Assembly (NCBI RefSeq): GCF_039541915.1
Contig: NZ_BAABHD010000022.1
Location: 396,181-460,180, forward strand
Reading direction: 5' to 3'
Source of the DNA: Nibrella saemangeumensis
Lineage (GTDB): Bacteria; Bacteroidota; Bacteroidia; Cytophagales; Spirosomataceae
Length of the DNA stretch: 64,000 nucleotides
The translations under genes were made by a program, and so were the position numbers. This document shows, in pieces, positions 54,188-63,007 of the stretch. Position 1 is the first letter of the stretch. Each line of letters opens with the position of its first letter. The notes beneath the pieces were generated by a model. The model saw only the letters and a list, made by a program, of their open reading frames with translations, was not told where the DNA came from and ran no database searches.

Positions 54188-55507
54188 ATGATTGCCAATA
54201 AGGTTGAAAACACCCATACCCTGAGCCAACGGGATACAACGATCTCTATCGCCATTATTGCGGTATTGTTCTTTGTGTTCGGTTTCGTTACCTGGATCAA
54301 CGCCATTCTGATCCCGTATTTCAAAATCGCCTGCGAGCTGACCAATTTTCAGTCGTACCTGGTGGCCTTCGCTTTTTATATCTCCTATTTGGTGATGTCG
54401 GTACCGGCCTCGCGGCTGCTGAAGCGGGTGGGTTTCAGGCGGGGGATGATGTATGGGTTTTTTGTCATGTCGCTGGGAGCCCTGATCTTCGTGCCGGCCG
54501 CCCTGACCAGGACCTACTTCACGTTTCTGACCGGCCTGTTTACCATCGGTACCGGTCTGGCCATTCTGCAAACGGCCGCCAACCCGTACATCACCATCCT
54601 GGGACCGATCGAACGGGCAGCCCAGCGGATCAGCATCATGGGTATCTGCAACAAAGCGGCCGGTATCCTGGCTCCGCTGCTGTTTGCGGCCGTTATTTTA
54701 CGGGCTACCGACAGCGACCTGTTCAAGCAGTTGCCCACGATGGCACCGGCCATGAAAGATGCCGCCCTGGACGAACTGGTCCGGCGGGTAATTACCCCCT
54801 ATGCCTGCGTGAGTGCGGTATTGCTGGGCCTGGGGCTGATGGTTCGCTTTTCGAAGCTGCCGGAAATCGATACCGAGCGGGAGTCGGAGGAGGTGGCCGT
54901 GGCCAATTCAGACAAGACCAGCATCCTGCAATTTCCGCACCTGATTCTGGGTGCCCTGGCGATCTTTCTGCACGTAGGGTCGCAGGTGATTGCCATTGAT
55001 ACCGTGATCGGCTATGCCGGGTCAATGGGTATCTCGCTGCTGGAAGCCAAAGTTTTTCCCTCCTATATCCTGACGGCTACCATCTGCGGCTACATCATCG
55101 GCATCATTACCATTCCGCGCTGGATCCGGCAGGTCAATGCGCTGCGCATCTGCACCATCCTGGGTATGGTGTTCAGCCTGGGTATTCTGTTGCTCAGCGG
55201 CCCGGTTCGTTTTTTAGGCCACACGTCCGATCTGTCACTCTGGTTTGTGGTAGCGCTGGGGTTGCCCAACTCGCTGGTTTGGGCCGGTATCTGGCCGCTG
55301 GCGCTGACGGGGCTGGGGCGTTTTACCAAGGTGGGCTCGTCGGTGCTGATTATGGGCCTCTGCGGCAACGCCATCATGCCGCTGGTGTACGGCTACTTCG
55401 CCGACGCGCTCGACCACCGGCTGGCCTACTGGGTGTTGCTGCCCTGCTACGGCTATCTGGCCTTCTATGCCTTGTACGGACATAAAATCCAGCGGTGGAG
55501 CCGCTAA
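54188..55507 (+). CDS. Sugar permease, FucP/NagP-type MFS transporter
   Basis: A 439-residue membrane protein with about 12 helices. It has the FucP-family hallmarks FFVFGFVTWINAILIPYFK (first helix, with the conserved Asn), FAFYISYLVMSVPASRLL, GTGLAILQTAANPYITILG and IFLHVGSQVIAIDTVIGYAG. The family brings L-fucose, glucose/galactose or N-acetylglucosamine in with protons. Being the last gene of an operon with nagB and nagA, N-acetylglucosamine is the best guess for the substrate. The gap to nagA is 55 bases. A 121-bp repeat element follows. Confidence 0.92.
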   Translation: MIANKVENTHTLSQRDTTISIAIIAVLFFVFGFVTWINAILIPYFKIACELTNFQSYLVAFAFYISYLVMSVPASRLLKRVGFRRGMMYGFFVMSLGALIFVPAALTRTYFTFLTGLFTIGTGLAILQTAANPYITILGPIERAAQRISIMGICNKAAGILAPLLFAAVILRATDSDLFKQLPTMAPAMKDAALDELVRRVITPYACVSAVLLGLGLMVRFSKLPEIDTERESEEVAVANSDKTSILQFPHLILGALAIFLHVGSQVIAIDTVIGYAGSMGISLLEAKVFPSYILTATICGYIIGIITIPRWIRQVNALRICTILGMVFSLGILLLSGPVRFLGHTSDLSLWFVVALGLPNSLVWAGIWPLALTGLGRFTKVGSSVLIMGLCGNAIMPLVYGYFADALDHRLAYWVLLPCYGYLAFYALYGHKIQRWSR

Positions 55508-55537
55508 GGATGCCGCTCGTCCGCGTCTGTGACTGCT

Positions 55538-55658
55538 GCTCGTCCGCGATTGTATCGCGAGACGGGCGAGGTTCGCATTTGTAATGCGATTTTGACGTCC
55601 AATGCCGTGCGTTACAAACGCACTTCTCGCCCGTCCCGCGTCACAGACGCGGACGAGC
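55538..55658. repeat. 121-bp inverted-repeat element with nested TTTGTAA hairpins, copy 2
   Basis: The same length and layout as copy 1. The outer arms 55538-55570 and 55626-55658 match except inside the small loop region. The centre (gttcgcatttgtaatgcgat to gtgcgttacaaacgcac) is almost identical to copy 1. A further arm piece, gctcgtccgcgtctgtgac (55515-55533), precedes it and is the exact complement of the right arm's outer part, which suggests a nested or rearranged copy. Confidence 0.85.
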
Positions 55659-55780
55659 AGGGGTTACAGGATAAGAAAACCCGGCCGGCTGTGCCGTCTC
55701 TCTGTTATTCCTTTTATTTCGCGCTCTCAACGTATATGCTGCGAATAAGCTGGTAAACCAGCAGGAAAAACAGATTCATA

Positions 55781-57391
55781 ATGGAGGAACAACAGCAACA
55801 GCATCTCTGGTGGCAGACAGACGTTATCTACCAGATTTACCCCCGGTCGTATCAGGACAGCAACGGCGACGGCATCGGCGATTTACAGGGTGTGATCCAG
55901 CGGCTCGATCATCTCAAATGGTTAGGCATTAACGCCGTCTGGCTGTCGCCCATTTACCCGTCACCCATGGCTGATTTCGGCTATGATATCGCCGATTACA
56001 CCGGCATTCACCCACTCTTCGGCTCCCTCGACGATTTCGATCAACTGCTGAACGAAATACATAGCCGGGGCATGAAGCTGATTCTGGACCTGGTACCTAA
56101 CCATACCTCCGATCAGCATCCCTGGTTTCTGGAGTCCCGCTCCTCCCGCGACAACCCCAAACGCGACTGGTATATCTGGAAAGATCCCCTGCCCGACGGC
56201 CTGCCGCCCAACAACTGGCTAAGCGTGTTTGGCGGGTCCGGTTGGGAGTGGGATGACCAGACCCAGCAGTACTATTACCATGCGTTTCTGAGGGAGCAGC
56301 CCGATCTCAACTGGCGCAATCCGGAGGTGCAGCAGGCCATGCTGGATGTCATGCGCTTCTGGCTCGATAAGGGCGTCGATGGCTTCCGGGTCGATGTGAT
56401 GTGGCACATGATCAAAGACAGCCAGTTCCGCGATAATCCGGTCAACCCCGATTACCAGTCCCACATGGCTACCTATGAGCAGCTTTACCCGGTGTATTCG
56501 ACCGATCAGGCGGAGGTACACGACATTGTCCGGCAAATGCGCGATGTGCTTGATCAGTACGATGAGCGGATGATGATTGGTGAGATTTATCTGCCGATCC
56601 AGAAATTGATGATGTACTACGGCATTGATGGGAAAGGCGCTCATCTGCCGTTCAACTTCCAGCTGCTTTCGCTGTCCTGGGATGCCCAGTTAATTGCGGG
56701 AGCCATCGACCAGTACGAAGCGGCCTTACCACCCACGGGCTGGCCCAACTGGGTGTTGGGCAATCACGACCAGCCCCGCATTACCAGCCGTGTGGGCGTG
56801 CAGCAGGCCCGCGTAGCGGCTATGTTGCTGCTGACCCTGCGCGGCACGCCTACCATTTACTACGGCGACGAAATCGGGATGCGCGATGTACCCATTCCGT
56901 TTGAGGAAGTGCAGGACCCCCAAGGTCTGAACATGCCCGACAAGAATCTAAGCCGCGACCCCTCCCGTACGCCCATGCAGTGGGATAACAGCGAACACGC
57001 CGGTTTTACTACCGCAAAGCCCTGGCTGCGACTCGCCCGGAATTTTGCCCGGGAGAACGTGCTGGCTCAAAAGAATGACCCCTTCTCTATGTTAACATTG
57101 TACCGGCGGCTGATTGAGTTGCGGCAACAGGAGCCGTCGCTGATGATCGGTAACTATGTTCCGGTGCATTCCGACAACCAGGTGATGGCCTTTATCCGGC
57201 AGGCCGAAGGGCATCCTGGCTTCCTGATTGTGCTCAACCTCAGCCACCGTCCCTGTTACGTCAAACCCAAACACGGGCCGCTGAAGGGAACTATCGTGCT
57301 GGCTACCTATCCCGAACTGGAAGGAGGAACTATCGAGGAAACCATCAGTCTGGCCGGCGATGAGGGTATTATTGTCCGGTTGAGCAGTTAA
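55781..57391 (+). CDS. GH13 alpha-glucosidase, first of a tandem pair
   Basis: A 536-residue cytoplasmic enzyme of the alpha-amylase family, oligo-1,6-/alpha-glucosidase group. The catalytic residues are Asp205 (nucleophile, GVDGFRVDVMW), Glu268 (acid/base, MMIGEIYLP) and Asp330 (GNHDQPR). The start of the barrel is VIYQIYPRSYQDSNGDGIGD, and DLVPNHTSDQHPWF holds the conserved calcium/histidine region. It has no signal peptide, so it acts on imported malto- or isomalto-oligosaccharides, or on sucrose or trehalose derivatives. The next gene, a close paralogue, begins 13 bases after its stop. Confidence 0.93.
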   Translation: MEEQQQQHLWWQTDVIYQIYPRSYQDSNGDGIGDLQGVIQRLDHLKWLGINAVWLSPIYPSPMADFGYDIADYTGIHPLFGSLDDFDQLLNEIHSRGMKLILDLVPNHTSDQHPWFLESRSSRDNPKRDWYIWKDPLPDGLPPNNWLSVFGGSGWEWDDQTQQYYYHAFLREQPDLNWRNPEVQQAMLDVMRFWLDKGVDGFRVDVMWHMIKDSQFRDNPVNPDYQSHMATYEQLYPVYSTDQAEVHDIVRQMRDVLDQYDERMMIGEIYLPIQKLMMYYGIDGKGAHLPFNFQLLSLSWDAQLIAGAIDQYEAALPPTGWPNWVLGNHDQPRITSRVGVQQARVAAMLLLTLRGTPTIYYGDEIGMRDVPIPFEEVQDPQGLNMPDKNLSRDPSRTPMQWDNSEHAGFTTAKPWLRLARNFARENVLAQKNDPFSMLTLYRRLIELRQQEPSLMIGNYVPVHSDNQVMAFIRQAEGHPGFLIVLNLSHRPCYVKPKHGPLKGTIVLATYPELEGGTIEETISLAGDEGIIVRLSS

Positions 57392-57404
57392 AATCAACGT
57401 TATA

Positions 57405-59003
57405 ATGGCTACGCAACAGAACAAAAGCCTCTGGTGGCAGCAGGGAATCATCTACCAGATCTATCCCCGCTCGTTTCAGGACAGTAACGGCGATGGCACC
57501 GGCGATCTGCGGGGCATCCTGAGCCGGCTCGACCACCTGAAAGAGCTCGGCATTGATGCCATCTGGGTATCGCCCATCTACCCTTCGCCTATGGCCGACT
57601 TCGGCTATGACATCGCCGACTACCGGGGCATTCATGAGCTGTTCGGGACCATGGATGATTTTGACGAATTGCTGCGGGAAACGCACAAGCGGGGTATGAA
57701 GCTGCTGCTGGACCTGGTGCCTAACCACACCTCCGATCAGCACCCCTGGTTTCTGGAGTCCCGCTCCTCCCGCGATAACCCCAAACGCGACTGGTACCTC
57801 TGGTACGACGGCAAGGAAGGGGGCGAACCACCCAACAACTGGGTGAGTGTTTTCGGGGGCAGTTCGTGGGAGTGGGATGAGGCTACGCAGCAGTTCTATT
57901 ACCATGCTTTTCTGAAATCCCAGCCGGATCTGAACTGGCGCAACTCCGAGGTAGAGCAGGCTGTGTTTGAGGCCATGCGCTTTTGGCTCGATAAAGGCGT
58001 TGATGGATTTCGGGTCGATGCCATGTGGCTGATGATTAAAGACAAACAGCTGCGTGATAACCCGCCTAATCCGGATTTTAAACCCGGTATGAACGAAGAC
58101 CAGCGGCAACTGCCCATCTACTCGTCTGATCGGCCGGAGGTACACAAGGTCGTAAAAAAAATGCGGGAGGTACTCGATCAATACCCCGAACGGATGATGA
58201 TCGGCGAGATTTACCTGGCTGTCGATAAAGCGGTAAAATACCACGGAAAAGACAACCAGGGGGTACACCTGGCGTTCAACAACCAGTTGTTTTTTCTTCC
58301 CTGGGAGGCTAAGCCGCTCGCCGAAGCCATTGACAAGTACGAAAAGCTGCTGAAGCCCGGCGACTGGCCCAACTGGGTACTGGGTAACCACGATCAGTCT
58401 CGCATCGGCAGTCGGGTTGGCCTTGAACAAGCCCGTGTGGCGGCCATGCTGTTGCTCACCCTGCGCGGCACCCCGACGATCTACTACGGGGAGGAAATCG
58501 GCATGCGTGATGTGCCGATTCCGAAGGAAGAGTTTCAGGATCCGCAGGGTATTAATTTGGGTAAAAGCCGTGACCCTGGTCGCACCCCCATGCAGTGGGA
58601 CGACAGCGACAAGGCCGGGTTTACCACCGGAAAACCCTGGCTCCGGATAGCGGAGGATTTCCCTCGAGTGAACGTAAAAAAGCAGCAGGAGGAGCCCTCG
58701 TCCATGCTGGCGCTGCACCAGCGATTGATCCGTTTGCGCCGGCAGGAACCTGCGCTGCATGAAGGCGATTACAAAACGATTCAAGCCGACGAACAGGTAT
58801 TTGCCTTTTTGCGGAAAGCCAAAGGACACCCCAGCTTCCTGATCGTACTGAACATGGGGCATAAGACCGCCGTCTTCAAACCGGAAACCATAAAGCTAAA
58901 AGGCACCGTGGCGGTTGCTACCATCCCGGAGCGCGACGGCATCCAGGTAGACGGGGTGCTGAATCTGGCCGGTGATGAGGGGCTCCTGATCCGGCTGGAC
59001 TAA
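57405..59003 (+). CDS. GH13 alpha-glucosidase, second of a tandem pair
   Basis: A 532-residue paralogue of the upstream gene with catalytic residues at identical positions (Asp205, Glu268, Asp330) and the same motifs (IIYQIYPRSFQDSNGDGTGD, DLVPNHTSDQHPWF). Differences cluster in the substrate loops: WYLWYDGKEGGEPPNNW replaces the longer KDPLPDGLPPNNW segment of copy 1, and the region after the nucleophile also differs. The pair arose by tandem duplication, and the loop changes suggest altered linkage or length preference. It lies upstream of treZ and is probably co-transcribed with copy 1. Confidence 0.93.
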   Translation: MATQQNKSLWWQQGIIYQIYPRSFQDSNGDGTGDLRGILSRLDHLKELGIDAIWVSPIYPSPMADFGYDIADYRGIHELFGTMDDFDELLRETHKRGMKLLLDLVPNHTSDQHPWFLESRSSRDNPKRDWYLWYDGKEGGEPPNNWVSVFGGSSWEWDEATQQFYYHAFLKSQPDLNWRNSEVEQAVFEAMRFWLDKGVDGFRVDAMWLMIKDKQLRDNPPNPDFKPGMNEDQRQLPIYSSDRPEVHKVVKKMREVLDQYPERMMIGEIYLAVDKAVKYHGKDNQGVHLAFNNQLFFLPWEAKPLAEAIDKYEKLLKPGDWPNWVLGNHDQSRIGSRVGLEQARVAAMLLLTLRGTPTIYYGEEIGMRDVPIPKEEFQDPQGINLGKSRDPGRTPMQWDDSDKAGFTTGKPWLRIAEDFPRVNVKKQQEEPSSMLALHQRLIRLRRQEPALHEGDYKTIQADEQVFAFLRKAKGHPSFLIVLNMGHKTAVFKPETIKLKGTVAVATIPERDGIQVDGVLNLAGDEGLLIRLD

Positions 59004-59110
59004 CCGCATAATCGTTCATTCGGTGCCAGACCTTATACTCAGAAAGGAGAACGCCGGCAAACATAACGGCACAGGCGGCTATTTGTATCAAAGAATTTAC
59101 ACAGAACGTT

Positions 59111-60964
59111 ATGAAAACTATTGGTGCGAACTATGAAGGCGGTGGCCGCTGCACCTTTACCGTCTGGGCACCTGAAAAAGAGAAGATGATTCTGCACCTG
59201 GTTCATCCCAGAGAGCAACAGATAGCCATGCAGCCGGATGAGTTCGGCTATTTCCAGACGGAGGTAGCCGACGTGGACCCTGGCACCCACTATTTTTTCC
59301 GGCCGGACGACGAACAGGATTACCCGGACCCGGCCTCTCACTTCCAGCCTGAGGGCGTACACGGACCCTCGGCGGTGGTGGATCACGGGACCTATGCCTG
59401 GCAGGATAGTGATTGGCGGGGATTACCGTTCAAGGACCTGGTGCTGTACGAACTGCACGTGGGGACGTTTACCCCGGAGGGAACGTTCGAGGCCATCATT
59501 CCCCGGCTGGATTACCTGGTTGATACCGGGATCAATGCCCTTGAACTGATGCCGGTATCGCAGTTTTCCGGCAACCGAAATTGGGGTTACGATGGCGTAT
59601 TTCCGTATGCCGTGCAGGACTCATACGGAGGCCCGGAAGGCTTGAAGAAACTGGTTGATGCCTGCCACCAGCGCGGCATTGCGGTATTTCTCGATGTGGT
59701 GTTTAATCACCTCGGCCCGGAGGGGAACTACCTGGGTAAGTTCGGTCCTTATTTTACCGATCAATACTGCACCCCCTGGGGCGACGCTTTGAATTTTGAC
59801 CACGACTGGTCGGACGGCGTCCGGGATTATTTCTCGAATAACGCCCTGCACTGGTTTGAGCAGTACCATATCGATGGCCTGCGGCTGGATGCGATCCATA
59901 CCATTTTTGACATTGGTGCGATAAGTTTTTGGGACTTGCTGCACGAGAAGAAAAGCCTGCTGGAGCAGCAACTGGGCCGGCCGCTGTACCTGATCGCTGA
60001 GAGTGACCTGAACAGCGCCAAGGTGGTCAAGCACCCCGAAGCGGGCGGGTTTGGGTTTACCGCGCAGTGGCTCGATGATTTCCACCATGCGCTGTACGTG
60101 CTGATCGACGAGAGCGGCAAAGACCGCTACGCGGATTTCGGCCGGATGGAGCAACTGGCCAAGGCCTACACCGACGGCTTTGTGCACAGCGGAGAGTGGG
60201 TCAAATTCCGGAAACGGCGCTATGGCGCTTCGTCGGCAGGGGTAGCGGGCGACCGCTTTGTGGTCTTCAACATGAACCACGACCAGGTGGGTAACCGGGT
60301 AAAAGGCGAGAGGCTGTGCCTGCTGGTCGATTTTGATCGGTTAAAAGTAGCGGCTGCGGCTGTCCTGTTGTCGCCCTACGTGCCGATGCTGTTCATGGGT
60401 GAGGAATACGCCGACGAGTCTCCTTTCTTCTATTTTATCAGCCACTCCGATGAGGCATTGGTAAAGGCAGTACAGGAAGGGCGGAAAGAAGAGTTTGCTG
60501 CTTTCGGCTTTGATGTGGCCCCGCCCGATCCCCAGGCTGAGGATACGTTCAACCAGTCGAAATTACGGTGGGAAGTCCGTGACAAAGGCAAACACCGGTT
60601 GATCCGGCAATGGCATAAAGAACTGATCACCCTGCGCCGGACGCATCCGGTGCTCCAGAACGTCAACAAAAGCGACGTCCACGTCAACACCATGGGTCAG
60701 GAAGGGTTCGCGCTGCACCGGCAAAGCGCCGACGGGCAACAGCATTTGGTCTGCCTGTTTAATCTGTCGGACCAGGAAATTGCCTACATCATGCCGGTCT
60801 GGGCGGAGACCTGGGAAAAGCTACTGGATTCCACCGATGCGCAGTGGCAGGAGGAAGGAGCGGCAGCTGGTGTACGTTTGCCGGCTCAGGCTGAAGCCGG
60901 TCAACCGGTTAGCCTGCCGCCGGTGAGTTTAACGCTTTACCGGTCATTAGCCAGGTCAAGTTAA
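59111..60964 (+). CDS. treZ: Malto-oligosyltrehalose trehalohydrolase
   Basis: A 617-residue enzyme that releases trehalose from malto-oligosyltrehalose. An N-terminal E-set domain (ANYEGGGRCTFTVWAPEKEK) is followed by the GH13 barrel with LVLYELHVGTFTPEGTFEAI, NRNWGYDGVFPYAVQDSYGG and DVVFNHLGPEGNYLGKFGPY. Catalytic residues are Asp260 (DGLRLDAIHTI), Glu297 (LIAESDLN) and Asp391 (NMNHDQVGNR). TreY, the partner that makes the substrate, is not in the window. With the two upstream alpha-glucosidases it suggests conversion between alpha-glucans and trehalose, possibly for osmotic or desiccation tolerance. Confidence 0.95.
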   Translation: MKTIGANYEGGGRCTFTVWAPEKEKMILHLVHPREQQIAMQPDEFGYFQTEVADVDPGTHYFFRPDDEQDYPDPASHFQPEGVHGPSAVVDHGTYAWQDSDWRGLPFKDLVLYELHVGTFTPEGTFEAIIPRLDYLVDTGINALELMPVSQFSGNRNWGYDGVFPYAVQDSYGGPEGLKKLVDACHQRGIAVFLDVVFNHLGPEGNYLGKFGPYFTDQYCTPWGDALNFDHDWSDGVRDYFSNNALHWFEQYHIDGLRLDAIHTIFDIGAISFWDLLHEKKSLLEQQLGRPLYLIAESDLNSAKVVKHPEAGGFGFTAQWLDDFHHALYVLIDESGKDRYADFGRMEQLAKAYTDGFVHSGEWVKFRKRRYGASSAGVAGDRFVVFNMNHDQVGNRVKGERLCLLVDFDRLKVAAAAVLLSPYVPMLFMGEEYADESPFFYFISHSDEALVKAVQEGRKEEFAAFGFDVAPPDPQAEDTFNQSKLRWEVRDKGKHRLIRQWHKELITLRRTHPVLQNVNKSDVHVNTMGQEGFALHRQSADGQQHLVCLFNLSDQEIAYIMPVWAETWEKLLDSTDAQWQEEGAAAGVRLPAQAEAGQPVSLPPVSLTLYRSLARSS

Positions 60965-60995
60965 ACGTTACGGCTTCAGGTTGGTCTAACCTCTG

Positions 60996-61036
60996 CGTAA
61001 ACTAATAAACAAAACATACATCATTATTAGTTTACG
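60996..61036. repeat. AT-rich 13-bp inverted repeat after treZ
   Basis: Arms cgtaaactaataa (60996-61008) and ttattagtttacg (61024-61036) are exact reverse complements separated by 15 bases, between treZ and the M48 protease gene. It may be a weak terminator or an operator; there is no T-run and no known consensus. Confidence 0.6.
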
Positions 61037-61125
61037 TGGTAGGTGCCCGCGTATATACCAGCCTCCCGGGCACTGAATGGTTAAATCCCCCTCAGGAGGT
61101 TAAGGGATCATTTACTAATCTGACA

Positions 61126-62595
61126 ATGCGCACCATACAAATAACACGTTTCGTTTTGCTGACCCTGTTAATCGGGTTGCAGTCCTGTACGCGCAACCCG
61201 GTCACCGGCAAGCGCCAGGTAGTATTTATGTCCAAAGAGCAGGAAATTGCGATGGGACAACAGGCCCACCCTTCCGTGGTGGCTACTATGGGTGTTTACG
61301 AAGACAAAAAGCTGACTGATTTTATTAATCAGAAGGGAAAGGCTATGGCGCAGATTTCGCACCGGCCCGACCTGCCTTATCAGTTTTACATCGTCGACTC
61401 GCCGGTCGTCAACGCCTTTGCGGTGCCGGGCGGATATGTGTATTTTACGCGGGGTATTATGGCCCACTTCAACAACGAAGCGGAATTTGCCGGAGTACTC
61501 GGCCACGAAATCGGCCACATTACGGCCCAGCATTCGGCGCGGCAGCAGAGTTCACAGATTCTAAGCACCATCGGTATCATTGCCGGAGCCGTTATTTCAC
61601 CAACGTTTGCCCAGTTTGCCGAACAGGCTCAGCAGGGCTTAGGGTTACTGATGCTTAAGTACAGCCGCGATCACGAGTCGGAGTCCGACAAACTGGGGGT
61701 CGAGTATTCCAGCAAGATTGGTTACGATGCGCATCAGATGGCGAATTTCTTCGCCACCATCAAGCGTATTTCCGAAAAGTCGGGCCAGATGGTACCGAAC
61801 CTGCTGTCGACGCACCCCGATCCGGGTAACCGCTTCGGTAAGGTGCACGAGATGGCCAAAGATTATCAGGCCAAAAATCCCGGCAACTACCAGGTCAACC
61901 GCGAGTCGTACCTGCGGATGATCGACGGTATCCTGTACGGCGAAGATCCCAAGCAGGGCTTTGTAGAGAATAATATGTTTTACCATCCTGAGCTGCGGTT
62001 CCAGTTTCCGGTACCCAGCGGCTGGCAGCATCAGAACTCCCCGATTCAGTTCCAGATGGCTCCCCAGCAGGGTAACTATGCCATGATCCTGATGGGTGCT
62101 CAGGGCAACTCAATCGATGAAGCGGCCCAGAACATGGTGAAGCAACTCAACCTGCGGGTGCTGGAGAGTACCAAAACGACCATCAACGGGATTCCGGCTG
62201 CGGTTGTCGTGTCGCAGCAGTTACCGCAGGAAGGACAGCAGCAGCAGCAAACGGCACAAAATACGCTGCAGATTGCCTCCTGGCTGTATCAGATGGGCAA
62301 CAGCATTTTTGTGATGCACGGACTGACTTACGCGGCTAATTTCAACGGAGCCTTCCCGACGTTCCGGTCGGTTGCCGAGAACTTCCGGCCGCTCACCGAT
62401 CCCGACAAGCTGAATCGTCAGCCGGAGCGGGTTCGCGTACAGCCGGCCCCCCGCGACGGCACATTCCAGGAGGTTATCACCGCCATGGGTATACCCGCCA
62501 ACCGCGTTGAGGAAATAGGAACACTCAATAGCCTGAAGGCCAGCGACCGCGTTGCTCGTGGTTCGCTGCTGAAAGTAGTAACCCGGGGCCGGTAA
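61126..62595 (+). CDS. M48-family zinc metalloprotease, lipoprotein
   Basis: A 489-residue lipoprotein protease. The ATG at 61126 gives MRTIQITRFVLLTLLIGLQS followed by the lipid-anchored Cys21; an ATG at 61036 would place 30 unrelated residues before it. The zinc motif HEIGH (His127, His131) lies in FAGVLGHEIGHITAQHSARQ, and the third ligand is the glutamate in KYSRDHESESDKLG. The C-terminal segment, GTFQEVITAMGIPANRVEEI then GTLNSLKASDRVARGSLLKV, resembles the wall- or substrate-binding end found in other Bacteroidota M48 proteins. By analogy with BepA/LoiP it probably removes misfolded outer-membrane proteins in the periplasm. Confidence 0.92.
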   Translation: MRTIQITRFVLLTLLIGLQSCTRNPVTGKRQVVFMSKEQEIAMGQQAHPSVVATMGVYEDKKLTDFINQKGKAMAQISHRPDLPYQFYIVDSPVVNAFAVPGGYVYFTRGIMAHFNNEAEFAGVLGHEIGHITAQHSARQQSSQILSTIGIIAGAVISPTFAQFAEQAQQGLGLLMLKYSRDHESESDKLGVEYSSKIGYDAHQMANFFATIKRISEKSGQMVPNLLSTHPDPGNRFGKVHEMAKDYQAKNPGNYQVNRESYLRMIDGILYGEDPKQGFVENNMFYHPELRFQFPVPSGWQHQNSPIQFQMAPQQGNYAMILMGAQGNSIDEAAQNMVKQLNLRVLESTKTTINGIPAAVVVSQQLPQEGQQQQQTAQNTLQIASWLYQMGNSIFVMHGLTYAANFNGAFPTFRSVAENFRPLTDPDKLNRQPERVRVQPAPRDGTFQEVITAMGIPANRVEEIGTLNSLKASDRVARGSLLKVVTRGR

Positions 62596-63007
62596 CGGAG
62601 CATAAAGCTTGATACAATAGCGCCCGCAGCGCCTTGGTCTTTCGCAGACCGGGCACTGCGGGCGTTTTTCAATTAATCGGTTCAGTATTCATATGTGCGG
62701 TAACGGGCTGGTTAATAAGATTTTCAATAAATGAAATTCTCTGGCATTTTTTTGGTAGTGGGTTTAAAGTAGCCAGGAACGTTATGGTTATATACGTCTT
62801 CATTATTAATTTTTATGAATTAAGCAGGAAGTTATTAAAAGGCATATACGCCAGTATACGCGTTTTAATGAATTGATCGTGGTCTGTAAGTAATATGACG
62901 CCTATATGTTACCGGTAAATGTATTATCGGAATACTATTGTATTTGTACGGTCTGATTTTTGGATTAGTTCTTGCGTTAGGTTACCCGGAAGTAAAACCT
63001 AGCGCCA
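62596..63007. other. Intergenic stretch, 412 bases
   Basis: The left part holds the terminator at 62620-62669. The rest is AT-rich and carries no convincing coding frame. It should include the promoter of the repeat protein that starts at 63008, but no clear consensus match was found. Confidence 0.6.
62620..62669 (+). terminator. Rho-independent terminator after the M48 protease
   Basis: cgcccgcag (62621-62629) pairs with ctgcgggcg (62656-62664), with an inner ggtct/agacc stem, and is followed by five T (62665-62669). Confidence 0.85.

Noticed and set aside
57369..58862. A 497-codon open frame on the minus strand across the second GH13 gene
   Set aside because: It lies entirely opposite a clear catalytic gene with all active-site motifs; its translation has no domain and is a by-product of codon bias.
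62634..62876. An 80-codon plus-strand frame after the M48 protease
   Set aside because: It begins inside the terminator hairpin and runs through AT-rich DNA with no motif.
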